Assembly (NCBI GenBank): GCA_002309805.1
Contig: DBYJ01000026.1
Span: 70,750-134,749, forward strand
Direction of reading: 5' to 3'
Length of the DNA: 64,000 bases
DNA from: Bacteroidales bacterium UBA1189
GTDB taxonomy: Bacteria; Bacteroidota; Bacteroidia; Bacteroidales; Bacteroidaceae
The notes beneath the pieces are model-generated. The model was given only the letters and a program-made list of their open reading frames with translations, did no database searches and was not told the DNA's origin. Shown in pieces: positions 25,400-34,599 of the stretch (positions are counted from its first letter, which is position 1; the number at the start of each line of letters is the position of its first letter). The position numbers and the translations under genes are program-made.

Positions 25400-27867
25400 C
25401 TATTGCAGATGTAAGACGGCTTCTCTCAAGGCCGAGCTGAAGATGATGTATTGTGTGTTGCCGGCGATGGTTCCTTCGTTCTGTCCCCAAAGGAAGGGCC
25501 AGTCGTCGAAGTTCTCGAAATGATCAGGCTTGCGGAACAGCAAGCCGGGAGCCACGTTGCCCGGGATGAACGAGAAGTCGGCACGATTGTTGCCGTAGAA
25601 CACTTGCTTAGGACGTGCGGCCCCCACTGCTGCCACAAATGAATAGTTGTGGTAAGGATGGCAGCCGAAGAGCCAGTCGGCCGTACGAACCACCGCCTGC
25701 ATGGGATAATGTCGGGAAAGTAATGCCGGGCGATGCAGACCGTCGTGCCGAAGCTCAGCACCTGACCTCCACCCGCCCAATTACCGAGACCGATGGGGAC
25801 GCCATAGGGATTCTGGAGGGTAAGGCTGTCGAGCCAGGCGGCATAACGCTCCACATAGGGGCGTAGACGCTGGCGGTAGGCATCATCCTTCAGAGGGATA
25901 GAGTCAAGGGCAATCCCCAGGGCAAATGTCAAGTTGCGGTCGAGGTTATCCCAAATGGAGCGAGTGGGAAGATTCTGCCTATTGCCGCGCGAGGCACGCG
26001 ACGAACGGGCACCCATCAACGCCGTAGCCTCCTGACGCAGGCGTTCCGACTGCCGGAACGCCCTCTCGGCAAGGGCATCATTATAGCCTTGCATCACACG
26101 GGCAGCTGCCGAAAACATATCGGCAGCCTGAAGATCGAGACTGGGGTTGCGCGTGGTAAAAGCCCACATATCGTCGGGCGTACCGCTACGCTTGCCGTCG
26201 GGACTCACTTCGTAGGGCTTCAGACTGGGGTCATAATGGAGTCCGTCGGTAATGGAAGCGGCATCACCCAAGTGATGGTAATTGTCGAGTACCGAGTTGG
26301 AAAGGGCCGAAGCCATGTGCCCGATCTGTTCAGCCTGAGCAAGCAGGTTGAGCAAACCATGTTCGATGAATTGCAGTATGTCTGGAACACCATCGGGACG
26401 ATGGAGTTCAACATAACGTTGCTCCTGACTGACGAAGGTTTCATCGCGCTGGGGATGGAAAAGTTCCCACGTGCGGATGAAGTTATGGACCACGCTGATG
26501 TTAGAACTTGTCTCGATGTCGAAGTCACCCGCGTCGAAGAATCCGCCAACGTTCAGCCCGGGAATGAGTTCCAGCGGTTTATAGTCCGTGTCGGTCGTCG
26601 TGCCTTGACGATGGAGGTCAAAATGATCACTCTCAGGTGCCTGCAGATAGCCCTCCTTGAACGGTTCTCCGTGCCACGTGCGATAGCCCTCCGTCACGTA
26701 CATGTGGTTCATGTGGATGGGAACCCACACGTCAGTCGTAGCATCGGTAATCTTGTCGTAGACGTGTTCGTCGATGAAGAAGTCATTGGAGCGCGTCTGC
26801 CCGTATTCGATGCAATAGACTCCAGGCTCCTCCACCTGCGAAAAGTCGAACTTCACGTAGTTGTATTTATAGTAGGTCCCCCACGTCTGCACCAAGCCCT
26901 TGTATGCCACCTCGCGAGTACCGTCTTCGTTAATGCGCAAGAGCGAGGCCATAACCAGCGGAATGTCGTTCTTATCGAGCTCGATGACTGCCACTTTCGG
27001 CAGCTTCGGCATATAGCCCACCTGCGAGAAGCCGATGTTCGGTTCGCGCGTCCATCCGGGAATGGCGTGCGGCTCTACCGTCCATGTCACCACCTTTCCC
27101 GTCTTACCCGTGGGCAGAACACTACGCAGCACAAACCATCCGTTCTGAGCCAACATACGTCCATCGTAGAGACACAACTCAGCATCGTCGCTCGTGACGC
27201 TTATCATCCGCTCGGGCGAGTCGGTAGCCAACGTAATGGAATGTCCCGTCTCCAAGGGTAGTGGGTCGACGAAGCGCTCGGTACCACGATCATCGTAGGT
27301 TTTGAATCCCTTGAACTGACGGGGTTTCTCAGCATTCGGACGTGTCAGGGTCTGACTGGTTGCATAGCGTGGGAAGCGTCCCAGACGGCCGTCCACCCTG
27401 TAGGTTTTCAGCCAGTATTGCGAGGGCAGGAACTCGAGGTTGAAGCCTGCCTCGCCTTCCAGCGCCTCGGGCACAGGCTTGTCCAGCCAAACGGCAATCT
27501 CCACAGTCTTTCCCTTGGCTGTCACGACGACGCGGCTGTCGAAGTCATAGTCGTCGTAGCGCATGCCTACCGTGATGCTGCCTTCGTCACGGTTCACAGT
27601 ACGGCTTGTCATCCTTGGCACCAGGTCCCATTGCTCAGGCGTGTTATTCAGTCGCACGGCTCCGCCCTGAACGGTACGAACACCATGGTGGATAATTTCG
27701 ATACCAGAGTTCTTCTCATCGTTGAACCCTCCATTGAAGCTGTTACTGAAAACCAGCACATTCACACCCCTGCGCTCAAAGTATTCAAGGTCGTTGAGTT
27801 GTAAGTCTTGTGCGTAACCTCCAGCCACAGCCAACAAGGTCATTACGGGTAAAAGCAGTTTTTTCAT
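25400..27867 (-). pseudogene. GH9 endoglucanase-type gene with a frameshift
   Basis: The protein has signal peptide MKKLLLPVMTLLAVAGGYAQ, an unassigned beta domain (about 20-285), a cellulase N-terminal Ig-like domain (about 288-375; IGFSQVGYMPKLPKVAVIEL) and a GH9 (alpha/alpha)6 domain (GGFFDAGDFDIETSSN with the catalytic Asp). Around residue 721 (25703-25705) the frame breaks: reading continues as out-of-frame sequence, while the next frame carries the true end (ADWLFGCHPYHNYS, then WGQNEGTIAGNTQYI) to 25400. The site is a run of three C (minus strand), and one extra C restores the frame. The lost part contains the likely catalytic Glu. So it is either a disabled gene or a sequencing error. 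It is third in an operon with GH127 and an esterase, spacing 26 nt. Confidence 0.8.
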
Positions 27868-27893
27868 AATTGTTTGGATATACTTACATCGGA

Positions 27894-29096
27894 TTAGCGA
27901 AGACGGACGTGAATCTGGGCAGGAAAAAGGTAGGCGGGGTCGCCCCTTGTGCTGAGGGTGTGGCGGAGGGTGCTGGCACGACGTTCTGCCCTGCCCTCAT
28001 ATAACGTCTTATCCTGACAGACCACCCTGACGGGCTGGTCGAGGTCGAGCATGGCGTCCGAGAGCGAAAGAGTGAGCGAGGAGTAGTCACAGCGGGTGAT
28101 GCGGATGGTGTTGCCTTCCAGCTCGGCACGGACCTCCTTGCCCTTCGCGAGTTCGTCGGCAGGAGCGCTGAGCCAGTAGAAGTGCTCGTGCAGGGCGTCA
28201 CCCTGCTGCCAGACGATGCGGCGCGGATAGGGGTTGCGCGTGTACTGTGCCATCCACGTGACGGCAGCCGTATCCACACGGTCCATCCAATGGCCCTTGT
28301 CGGGCACAATGTGTCCTTCGAAGATGTAGCCCTCGGGGTCGGCACGATGGAGCGAGTCCATCTGGGCGATACGTTCGGCACACTCGGCGTTGCGGTTGTA
28401 GGCTGCGTCGTTCGCTCCGCACCAGATCATGAAGGGGGTGTTGCGGAGGCTAACGAGCGACACGTCGCCCGGATGGCCTGCCATCATCGAGGCTGCAGCC
28501 CACGTGTCGGCCATACGCGGGCCGAGGCGCCAGACACCGTCGCCACCAGCCGAATAGCCCATAATGTACACCTTGTTGGGGTTGACGTGGAGGTGGCTGA
28601 CAGCCATCATGATGATGCGATGGTAGAACTCATCAAGCTCGGGCTTGAAGTGGAGGTCCCACGTGTTGAAGGGCGCACGAGGACAGAGATAGACGGCATT
28701 CTGAGGCCGATAGAGCACCTGCTGGTTGCGCCATTGCCCGTCGTTGAGCTGCGCCGGCGCTCCCCCACCGCCGTGGAGCGAGATGTAGAGCGCCAGGTCG
28801 TCGGCACCCTCAGGGGCATAGACCGTCCACGCCAGCGGCATGACGAGGTCGCCCGAACGCACTTCTTTATTCGTATATATATCGGCTGTCGCCGTGCGGA
28901 TAGAGTCCATCCACTCCGCCTTAAACTTCTCCGCCTGACGAGCCGCCTCCGCCTCGGTTAGGGGCTTGGTGGAAGAGCAGGAAGCAAAGAAGAGCAATAC
29001 CAAGGAAAAAAGAAAAAGGCAGAAAGAAGAATAGATTCTTCTGTTATTGGGAAACGACACTATACTTTTCATAAGATGAATCTTTTTTATTTTCAT
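27894..29096 (-). CDS. Alpha/beta-hydrolase lipoprotein, putative esterase
   Basis: A 400-residue lipoprotein with a signal peptide ending LLFFASC (Cys at residue 40). Mature features are YISLHGGGGAP (oxyanion region), VYIMGYSAGGDGVW with nucleophile Ser in GxSxGG, and PDKGHWMD with a likely catalytic His. This is a carbohydrate-esterase/dienelactone-hydrolase type fold. The start codon overlaps the GH127 stop (TAATG). Met at 29072 (MKSIVSF) is an alternative. Sitting between GH127 and GH9 genes it probably deacylates a plant or host glycan. The C-terminal 100 residues form an Ig-like extension. Confidence 0.75.
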   Translation of the reverse strand: MKIKKIHLMKSIVSFPNNRRIYSSFCLFLFSLVLLFFASCSSTKPLTEAEAARQAEKFKAEWMDSIRTATADIYTNKEVRSGDLVMPLAWTVYAPEGADDLALYISLHGGGGAPAQLNDGQWRNQQVLYRPQNAVYLCPRAPFNTWDLHFKPELDEFYHRIIMMAVSHLHVNPNKVYIMGYSAGGDGVWRLGPRMADTWAAASMMAGHPGDVSLVSLRNTPFMIWCGANDAAYNRNAECAERIAQMDSLHRADPEGYIFEGHIVPDKGHWMDRVDTAAVTWMAQYTRNPYPRRIVWQQGDALHEHFYWLSAPADELAKGKEVRAELEGNTIRITRCDYSSLTLSLSDAMLDLDQPVRVVCQDKTLYEGRAERRASTLRHTLSTRGDPAYLFPAQIHVRLR

Positions 29097-32035
29097 TATT
29101 CCTTTTTCATTAGAGCGCTCAGCTGTTCAGTAGCACGATGAATCATATCGAGAGTGCCTGAACCGTCGCTGACGTATTTAACCACCATCTCGGCATAGTC
29201 GATAGCTTCCTTGAGAGCAGCAGAGGGCTGCGACACGGCCTTGGCTTTTTCGAGAAGCGGCAGCAGGTCGTTCATATCCTCCAACTCGGGCAGGTTGCCT
29301 GGGCGCATGGTATTAAGGGCGGCATTGAGGGCAGCAGCCTGACGATTGATGTCCTCCTGCGTGCGGAAGATGTTGTCGAAGACGCGCTGCGAGCGGTCAT
29401 ACTGCTCCATCATCCGACGGAAACCATGTTGAGCCCAAGGCGCATAGTCGGGCACCTTAACCGCCATCTCACGCCAGGCTTGCTGAGCATCGCGACGGCT
29501 ACGGGCTACCTGCATGGCCTCACGCAGGGGCGTCTCGTCGAGTTTCTCCTCGTCCTCGGCCTCGTTCGTCAGCAACTCGGCAGGAAGCGTGGACGTGTCG
29601 CTGGCAGCCCCGATAAGGTTCATGCGGAAGTAGTGCGTCACGTGACGATTGGCCTCATAATCGGGGATGAAAGCCGAAGCATCAAAGGGTCGAAAGCTAG
29701 GAGGGTTCGTATTCCAGTCCACATCCACCTCGGCTTCGGCCCAACTATGGATATCCTTTGCAGCCATCACCAACGGACCCTCCATGACGGCGCCCAGCCA
29801 TTGGGGAGCGAAAGTCGACGTCTCGTTCTTACCCGTAGCTGCCAACTCCATCTTGTCGGGGCCGAAGTCGATATGCTGGAAAAATGGCATAGTCACCTCT
29901 ACCACGTCGGTCTTCTTCCATCTACGGCGAGGAATCTCCACATAACTGCCTGGTTGGAAGTGCTCAGCCACAGGCTTGCCGTTGAGCGTGACGGAGAAGC
30001 CTTCCGTGGCCCAATAGGGCACACGCAGCTTCAGGGCGAAGGGACGTGTAGCGCGATGGAAAAATCCTCTAAAGCCTTTTGTAACACGGATGATGGACTG
30101 CTGGGCAGGCCACTCGCATTGCTGTTCAAGGGTGACGTGGCGGGCATCCCAACGGGCCACAGAGGGCAGATAGAGCGCCACCCAAAGCGTCTCTTCGCCC
30201 CGTCTTGTAGAAGGATTGGACACAAAGTAGGCCGCCTCCTGATACTTCACGTGATTCTCCGCCCCTGTGCCTCCGCAGCAGCTGCTCTGGGGCGTCTCGT
30301 TGCCCCACGGCTTCGAGGCATCAAGCCCCACGGCATACTGATAGACCACGCGGTATTCGTGCGGATCCACAGAGCCCACAAGCTGGTTGTAGAGCACACG
30401 CTCGTAATAATCCATGTAGCGGGCGTCGTCAGGGTCAAAGCTATTGAGGTCCTTCGTCAGTTTAGCCAGATTATAGGCACAGCAGGTCTCGTTGATTGTC
30501 GGTTCAGGGTAACGGTCTCTCCCCCAACCTCCCACGTTGGTGTTCATGGCGAGCATCTGCGTATAGGGCTGACGGAACATCTCGCCATTGCCCACGCCAC
30601 CCATCGCGTAGCGGTAGCGCCCCTGAATCATGTTCCAGAAGTTCTGCGCAAGGTTATAATAGTAGGGATTGGCGTTACCGCGATAGCTGCGCAGGGCGCC
30701 CGTCACCATGGGGATGTGCTGGTTGGCGTGGCGTGTGCGAATGGCATCGACGTTTTTTGAAAGAGGATCGAAGAAAGCAGGACTATCGAAGTAGCTGGCA
30801 GCCTCCAGCAGACGGGCGCTCTCCTCCTTGTCGCGCACCATCTCCGATAGGCGTGCAAGCGATTCTGCCATGCCGCCCACTTCGCCGGCGATGTACATAT
30901 TCCACATTTCATAGCGGTTACCAGGCTTCTGGCGACGTTCCTCCTGCGTGCCGTCGCTCTTCACGTAGGTACGATAGTGCAGACGGTTCCACACCCAAAG
31001 GCCCATGTCCTTGGCGATAAGCAGGGCCTTGCGGCGGATGGCCTTGTCGTCCACATAAGTGGCGATGTCGATGAGGCCCGCCAGCTGCTTGTGGACGCTG
31101 TAGTAGGGTGCCCATACCCATTGCTCGTTGTTGTAGGCGCGATACATCTCTATCAAGGCGCAATGCTGGGCGGGGATGGCGTTTAGGTAGCCATAGCCGT
31201 AGTGGGCGTAGTCCTGCTTATAGGTGTCGAAGGCCTCCCATGTGCCCTTCATGTCACGTAGTTCCTCCTCGGGGGCGAAGTCGCGCGCCTCGCGGTAGCG
31301 TCCCAGCTCTTTGTCGTAGACGAAGGTACGCTCCTGACACAGGCGCAACTCGTCCACCATCTGGCGGATATTGACCTTCAGACGGGCGCGCTTTTCCGCA
31401 TCGGCACAGCTGGCGTAGGCCATAGCCATGGCGCTCATATAGTGCCCGCTTCCGTGCCCCTTCAGCTTGGTGGTGGGCGAATCCCAACCGTCGGACTCGG
31501 GATAGCCCTCCGTGGGCAGGCCATAGGTATCGCGGTAGTTATAGAGTTGCTGCTTGACATCGAGGCTCAGCAAATGGTCGATGTCGAGGTCGCGGTTGTG
31601 CGTCAGACGGTTGTAGCCCGTCAGCTTCACCTTGTCCAGCGGCAGCGGCTCCGCCACGGGAAGGGATGCAGGAACAGTCCATGGCTCATACACGACCTTC
31701 ACCTCTGCCAGCAGGGGATAACCGTTCGACGTGGTGTTGTCGCCCGTCACAAAACCTTTCACCGTGTACGTCGTGCCGACGGGATTCTGCTCCGCATCGG
31801 CCTCACACTGCTCGGTCGTCAGGCTGGCGTTCGTCCAGCGTACCTGGCGCCACTCCCCCGTGCCGTCGTTGTACGTCACCCACACGCGGTAGGGTAAACG
31901 CGGAGCCGTACCGACAGGTGTCGTCACCTCTACGGCCTCTACCTTGAGAATGCTGCGCTCCCCTGCCCTCATGCTGGCAACGGAAAGAACGATACACAGC
32001 ACAACTATAAATCCTCGGATAATTACATTTTTCAT
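29096..32035 (-). CDS. GH127-type beta-L-arabinofuranosidase with Big_4 domain
   Basis: A 979-residue secreted enzyme. A signal peptide (about 1-24) is followed by an Ig-like Big_4 domain (about 30-125; YRVWVTYNDGTGEWRQVRW), then the GH127/DUF1680 (alpha/alpha)6 barrel (about 140-740; GHGSGHYMSAMAMAYAS, YYSVHKQLAGLIDI). The zinc and nucleophile signature is present: Glu516-x-Cys518 in NETCCAYN and Cys586-Cys587 in SSCCGGTGAEN. In the Bifidobacterium enzyme the matching Glu338, Cys340, Cys417 and Cys418 bind zinc, with Cys417 the nucleophile. The C-terminal 200 residues are beta then helical. It leads an operon with the esterase and GH9. Arabinofuranosidase activity is the family norm, but the family has other substrates. 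Confidence 0.85.
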   Translation of the reverse strand: MKNVIIRGFIVVLCIVLSVASMRAGERSILKVEAVEVTTPVGTAPRLPYRVWVTYNDGTGEWRQVRWTNASLTTEQCEADAEQNPVGTTYTVKGFVTGDNTTSNGYPLLAEVKVVYEPWTVPASLPVAEPLPLDKVKLTGYNRLTHNRDLDIDHLLSLDVKQQLYNYRDTYGLPTEGYPESDGWDSPTTKLKGHGSGHYMSAMAMAYASCADAEKRARLKVNIRQMVDELRLCQERTFVYDKELGRYREARDFAPEEELRDMKGTWEAFDTYKQDYAHYGYGYLNAIPAQHCALIEMYRAYNNEQWVWAPYYSVHKQLAGLIDIATYVDDKAIRRKALLIAKDMGLWVWNRLHYRTYVKSDGTQEERRQKPGNRYEMWNMYIAGEVGGMAESLARLSEMVRDKEESARLLEAASYFDSPAFFDPLSKNVDAIRTRHANQHIPMVTGALRSYRGNANPYYYNLAQNFWNMIQGRYRYAMGGVGNGEMFRQPYTQMLAMNTNVGGWGRDRYPEPTINETCCAYNLAKLTKDLNSFDPDDARYMDYYERVLYNQLVGSVDPHEYRVVYQYAVGLDASKPWGNETPQSSCCGGTGAENHVKYQEAAYFVSNPSTRRGEETLWVALYLPSVARWDARHVTLEQQCEWPAQQSIIRVTKGFRGFFHRATRPFALKLRVPYWATEGFSVTLNGKPVAEHFQPGSYVEIPRRRWKKTDVVEVTMPFFQHIDFGPDKMELAATGKNETSTFAPQWLGAVMEGPLVMAAKDIHSWAEAEVDVDWNTNPPSFRPFDASAFIPDYEANRHVTHYFRMNLIGAASDTSTLPAELLTNEAEDEEKLDETPLREAMQVARSRRDAQQAWREMAVKVPDYAPWAQHGFRRMMEQYDRSQRVFDNIFRTQEDINRQAAALNAALNTMRPGNLPELEDMNDLLPLLEKAKAVSQPSAALKEAIDYAEMVVKYVSDGSGTLDMIHRATEQLSALMKKE

Positions 32036-32056
32036 ATTCGATTACGATATTTTCGG

Positions 32057-32064
32057 CAAAGATA
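32057..32064 (-). promoter_or_regulatory. Promoter -7 box of GH127 operon
   Basis: TATCTTTG on the minus strand (CAAAGATA at 32057-32064) lies 21 nt before the GH127 start. A clear -33 TTTG at the expected distance is not seen. Confidence 0.45.
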
Positions 32065-32131
32065 GTAAAAAAATGGGAATTTATTAGATTGATGATTGAA
32101 AAATGATGAGTAAAAATGAAAGTAATAAAGC

Positions 32132-32236
32132 GTAGGGAAATAATTTTATAACGTAGTGGAATGAGACGCCAGTCCAAGGGAATAAAAAAATAGTCCAAGG
32201 GAATGGGACATCAGACCATTGGAATTATCCGTAAAC
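32132..32236. repeat. 21-bp heterogeneous tandem array F (5 units)
   Basis: Units begin at 32132, 32153, 32174, 32195 and 32216, exactly 21 bp apart. Their first ten bases are GTAGGGAAAT, GTAGTGGAAT, CCAAGGGAAT, CCAAGGGAAT and CCATTGGAAT, a clear common frame with GGAAT in phase; the second halves are unrelated. It lies in the divergent region between GH127 and the ManA-like gene. Confidence 0.8.
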
Positions 32237-32584
32237 TTCATGAACCCGACTTCGACATGCTGATGAAACTAACGCAAAATCGTTCCAAAAAACACGCTTA
32301 AAATGACCCTTGCCCATGCCAGAATCGGCAAGTGAGTGGGCCGTTTGGCTACAATCTCCCTTCAAATGCAATCAAGGACCGCAATTTTGCGATGCAGACA
32401 TCTGCGCCCCAAAAAGGGTGCAACCATCGGAACAAGGGGTACATACATCTCTTTTGAGGCCTATGAGAGCAGGAATTTGAAACAGTTCTTGACTTTTCAG
32501 AGCCTTAGCATCTGGGGAAAGAAGGTTTGGTAATATCGTATTTCATTGCTGTTCTACTTTTTAGATAAAAAAAGATGGTCTAGC
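32237..32584. other. Non-coding stretch, possibly decayed
   Basis: No convincing gene. Short open frames exist in several frames. One frame reads NDPCPC shortly after an in-frame stop (about 32301-32319), reminiscent of a SEC-C zinc motif but lacking the rest, so a gene relic is possible but unproven. Confidence 0.3.
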
Positions 32585-32731
32585 GTTCCAATTCTTTTTG
32601 TTCCAATTAAATTTTTGAGGTACCAATAATTCGCATTCTTATATATAACTATCTATATATTAAATATATATATAGTCCTTAATAAGATGTTTTGTACTTA
32701 AATTTTTAATTGGAACAGGAACAATTGGAAC
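32585..32731. repeat. GTTCCAATT doubled-word inverted repeat
   Basis: GTTCCAATT occurs at 32585 and 32600 (15 bp apart), and its complement AATTGGAAC at 32708 and 32723 (again 15 bp apart). The two arms of about 32 bp are mutually complementary in most positions and enclose a very AT-rich centre with TATATA runs. It lies about 350 bp from the 21-bp array at 32132-32236. Confidence 0.65.
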
Positions 32732-32778
32732 AAAAGGAAGATTCTTTAGATTCTCACGCTCGGATAATTGAAAATAAA

Positions 32779-32810
32779 TTTGCATTATCACTCGCTTAAT
32801 CGTATCTTTG
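32779..32810 (+). promoter_or_regulatory. Promoter of manA-ROK-MFS operon
   Basis: TTTG at 32779-32782, exactly 20 nt, then TATCTTTG at 32803-32810, a full Bacteroidetes consensus 19 nt before the start codon at 32830. Confidence 0.7.
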
Positions 32811-32829
32811 AGGCCGAAAAATTGACAAC

Positions 32830-34557
32830 ATGCGAAAAAGCAATTACGACAAATGTCCATCAACGGCCGTCGAAGGCAGAGCCGTCGAAGGATGGAACGA
32901 AATAAGAGAAACCCTGCAAAATGCTATGGGTGAGGACGCTGTATGGGCTATCGACCTTTACGTGGGCAGCTATGTGGACGATTTCATCCGGCAGTTCCAG
33001 CTGAAGGGGCGCAAGGTCGTAGACGTGCGTACCCTGATGCGCCCCGAGGCGGAACTGCGCCAACTGACGAGCCGCTTCATGACGGACGACGTGCTCTTCG
33101 GCTTTATGTCGAACATCCGCATCGGAGAGTACTTCGTGCCGGAGCGAATTGAGGCTTTACAGCGACGCATCGATGCGGGCGAACAACTTATTATAATAGG
33201 TACGGGCGCGGGCTATGTGACACCCGAGGACGTGCCCGTGGTGTATGCGGACATGGCGCGCTGGGAAATCCAGCAGCGGTTCCGCCGACACGAGGTACAG
33301 GCGCTGGGCATCGACAACCGTGAGGAAAGCCCCTCTGTGCAATACAAACGAGGCTACTTCAACGACTGGAACATCTGCGACAGACTGAAGGACGAGTTGT
33401 TCAAGGCAGGGCGCATCCGCTTTTGGATTGACCACAACGTGCGCCAAAGGCCGAAACTCATCACCCACGCACAACTAGTACAGGGGCTGGAGCGAACGGT
33501 CAGAAGGCCGTTCCGCGTGGTACCCTTCTTTGACCCGGCTCCCTGGGGCGGACAATGGATGAAGGAGGTGTGCAACCTGGACCGAAGCGAGACAAATTAC
33601 GGCTGGTGCTTTGACTGCGTACCGGAGGAGAACAGCCTGCTGCTCGACGTGGGCGGTACACTCGTGGAATTGCCAGCTCAGGATCTCGTATTGTGGCAGC
33701 CGCGCCAGCTATTGGGTGAACGGGTGTGGAGCCGTTTTGGACGGAGTTTCCCCATCCGCTTCGATTTCCTCGACACTATGGGAGGCGGCAACCTGAGCCT
33801 GCAGGTGCACCCTACGAATGAGTTTGCGCACACCGAGTTCGGACTGGCCTACACACAGGACGAGAGCTACTACTTGCTGGATGCAGGTGAAGATGCGGTG
33901 GTCTATCTGGGTCTGAAAGAAGGCATCGATCGACAGCAGATGATTGAGGACCTGCGCGCTGCCCAACGAGGAGAGCGTCCGTTCGATGCAGAGAAATACG
34001 TGAACAAGCTACCGGCCCACAAGCATGACCACCACCTCATCCCTAACGGCACCATCCATTGCTCGGGCCACGATAGCATGGTGCTGGAAATCAGCTCAAC
34101 GCCCAGCATTTTCACCTTCAAGTTGTGGGATTGGAACCGCCTGGGTCTGGACGGCAAGCCGCGCCCAATAAACGTGGAACGGGGCCGGCACGTCATCCAA
34201 TGGGAGCGCACGACGCCTTTTGTTCTCAAGGAACTGTGCAACCACTTCGAGGTGCTGAGCAACGAGGAAGGCGTTATGGAAGAGCGCACAGGGCTCCATC
34301 CCAACGAGTTCATCGAGACGCGCCGCCACACCTTCAGCCGTAGCGTGGAGCACGACACGTGCGGCGGGGTGAACGTGCTGAACCTTTGCGAAGGCGAAGA
34401 GGCTGTCGTGGAGAGCCCCGTCAAGGCATTCGAGCCCTTCACGGTACACTATGCCGAGACCTTCATCATCCCCGCCGCCGTGGGGCGCTACACCATCACT
34501 CCTGCCAAAGGCACAACGTGCAAGACGATAAAAGCGAGCATCAGGCCATCAGAATAA
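32830..34557 (+). CDS. manA: Class I mannose-6-phosphate isomerase-like protein
   Basis: A 575-residue cytoplasmic protein. The C-terminal half (about 225-575) is a cupin-type phosphomannose isomerase. Motifs are SLQVHPTNEFAHTEFG, with the zinc-binding Gln-x-His and Glu, and KHDHHLIPNGTIHCSG, with further ligands. The N-terminal 220 residues (MGEDAVWAIDLYVGSYVDDF, QLIIIGTGAGYVTPEDVP) are an extra domain resembling a nucleotide- or sugar-kinase-like regulatory module often fused to this isomerase in Bacteroidetes; its function is unknown. It would convert mannose-6-phosphate to fructose-6-phosphate. A full promoter lies at 32779-32810. The gene heads an operon with a ROK kinase (42 nt downstream) and a sugar importer, next to two GH92 mannosidases. 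Confidence 0.8.
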   Translation: MRKSNYDKCPSTAVEGRAVEGWNEIRETLQNAMGEDAVWAIDLYVGSYVDDFIRQFQLKGRKVVDVRTLMRPEAELRQLTSRFMTDDVLFGFMSNIRIGEYFVPERIEALQRRIDAGEQLIIIGTGAGYVTPEDVPVVYADMARWEIQQRFRRHEVQALGIDNREESPSVQYKRGYFNDWNICDRLKDELFKAGRIRFWIDHNVRQRPKLITHAQLVQGLERTVRRPFRVVPFFDPAPWGGQWMKEVCNLDRSETNYGWCFDCVPEENSLLLDVGGTLVELPAQDLVLWQPRQLLGERVWSRFGRSFPIRFDFLDTMGGGNLSLQVHPTNEFAHTEFGLAYTQDESYYLLDAGEDAVVYLGLKEGIDRQQMIEDLRAAQRGERPFDAEKYVNKLPAHKHDHHLIPNGTIHCSGHDSMVLEISSTPSIFTFKLWDWNRLGLDGKPRPINVERGRHVIQWERTTPFVLKELCNHFEVLSNEEGVMEERTGLHPNEFIETRRHTFSRSVEHDTCGGVNVLNLCEGEEAVVESPVKAFEPFTVHYAETFIIPAAVGRYTITPAKGTTCKTIKASIRPSE

Positions 34558-34599
34558 TTAGATTAATCATAATAATCAGAAACCATTAAATCGAACACT

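Noticed and set aside
26089..27261. 390-codon frame antisense to the GH9 gene
   Set aside because: Shadow frame; the minus-strand reading gives clear signal peptide, Ig and GH9 motifs.
32301..32360. SEC-C zinc-motif gene relic
   Set aside because: Only NDPCPC is recognisable, after an in-frame stop; the rest of the motif is missing, so it may be chance.
32336..32533. 65-codon plus-strand protein
   Set aside because: No recognisable family, no promoter or RBS, and overlapping open frames of similar length.
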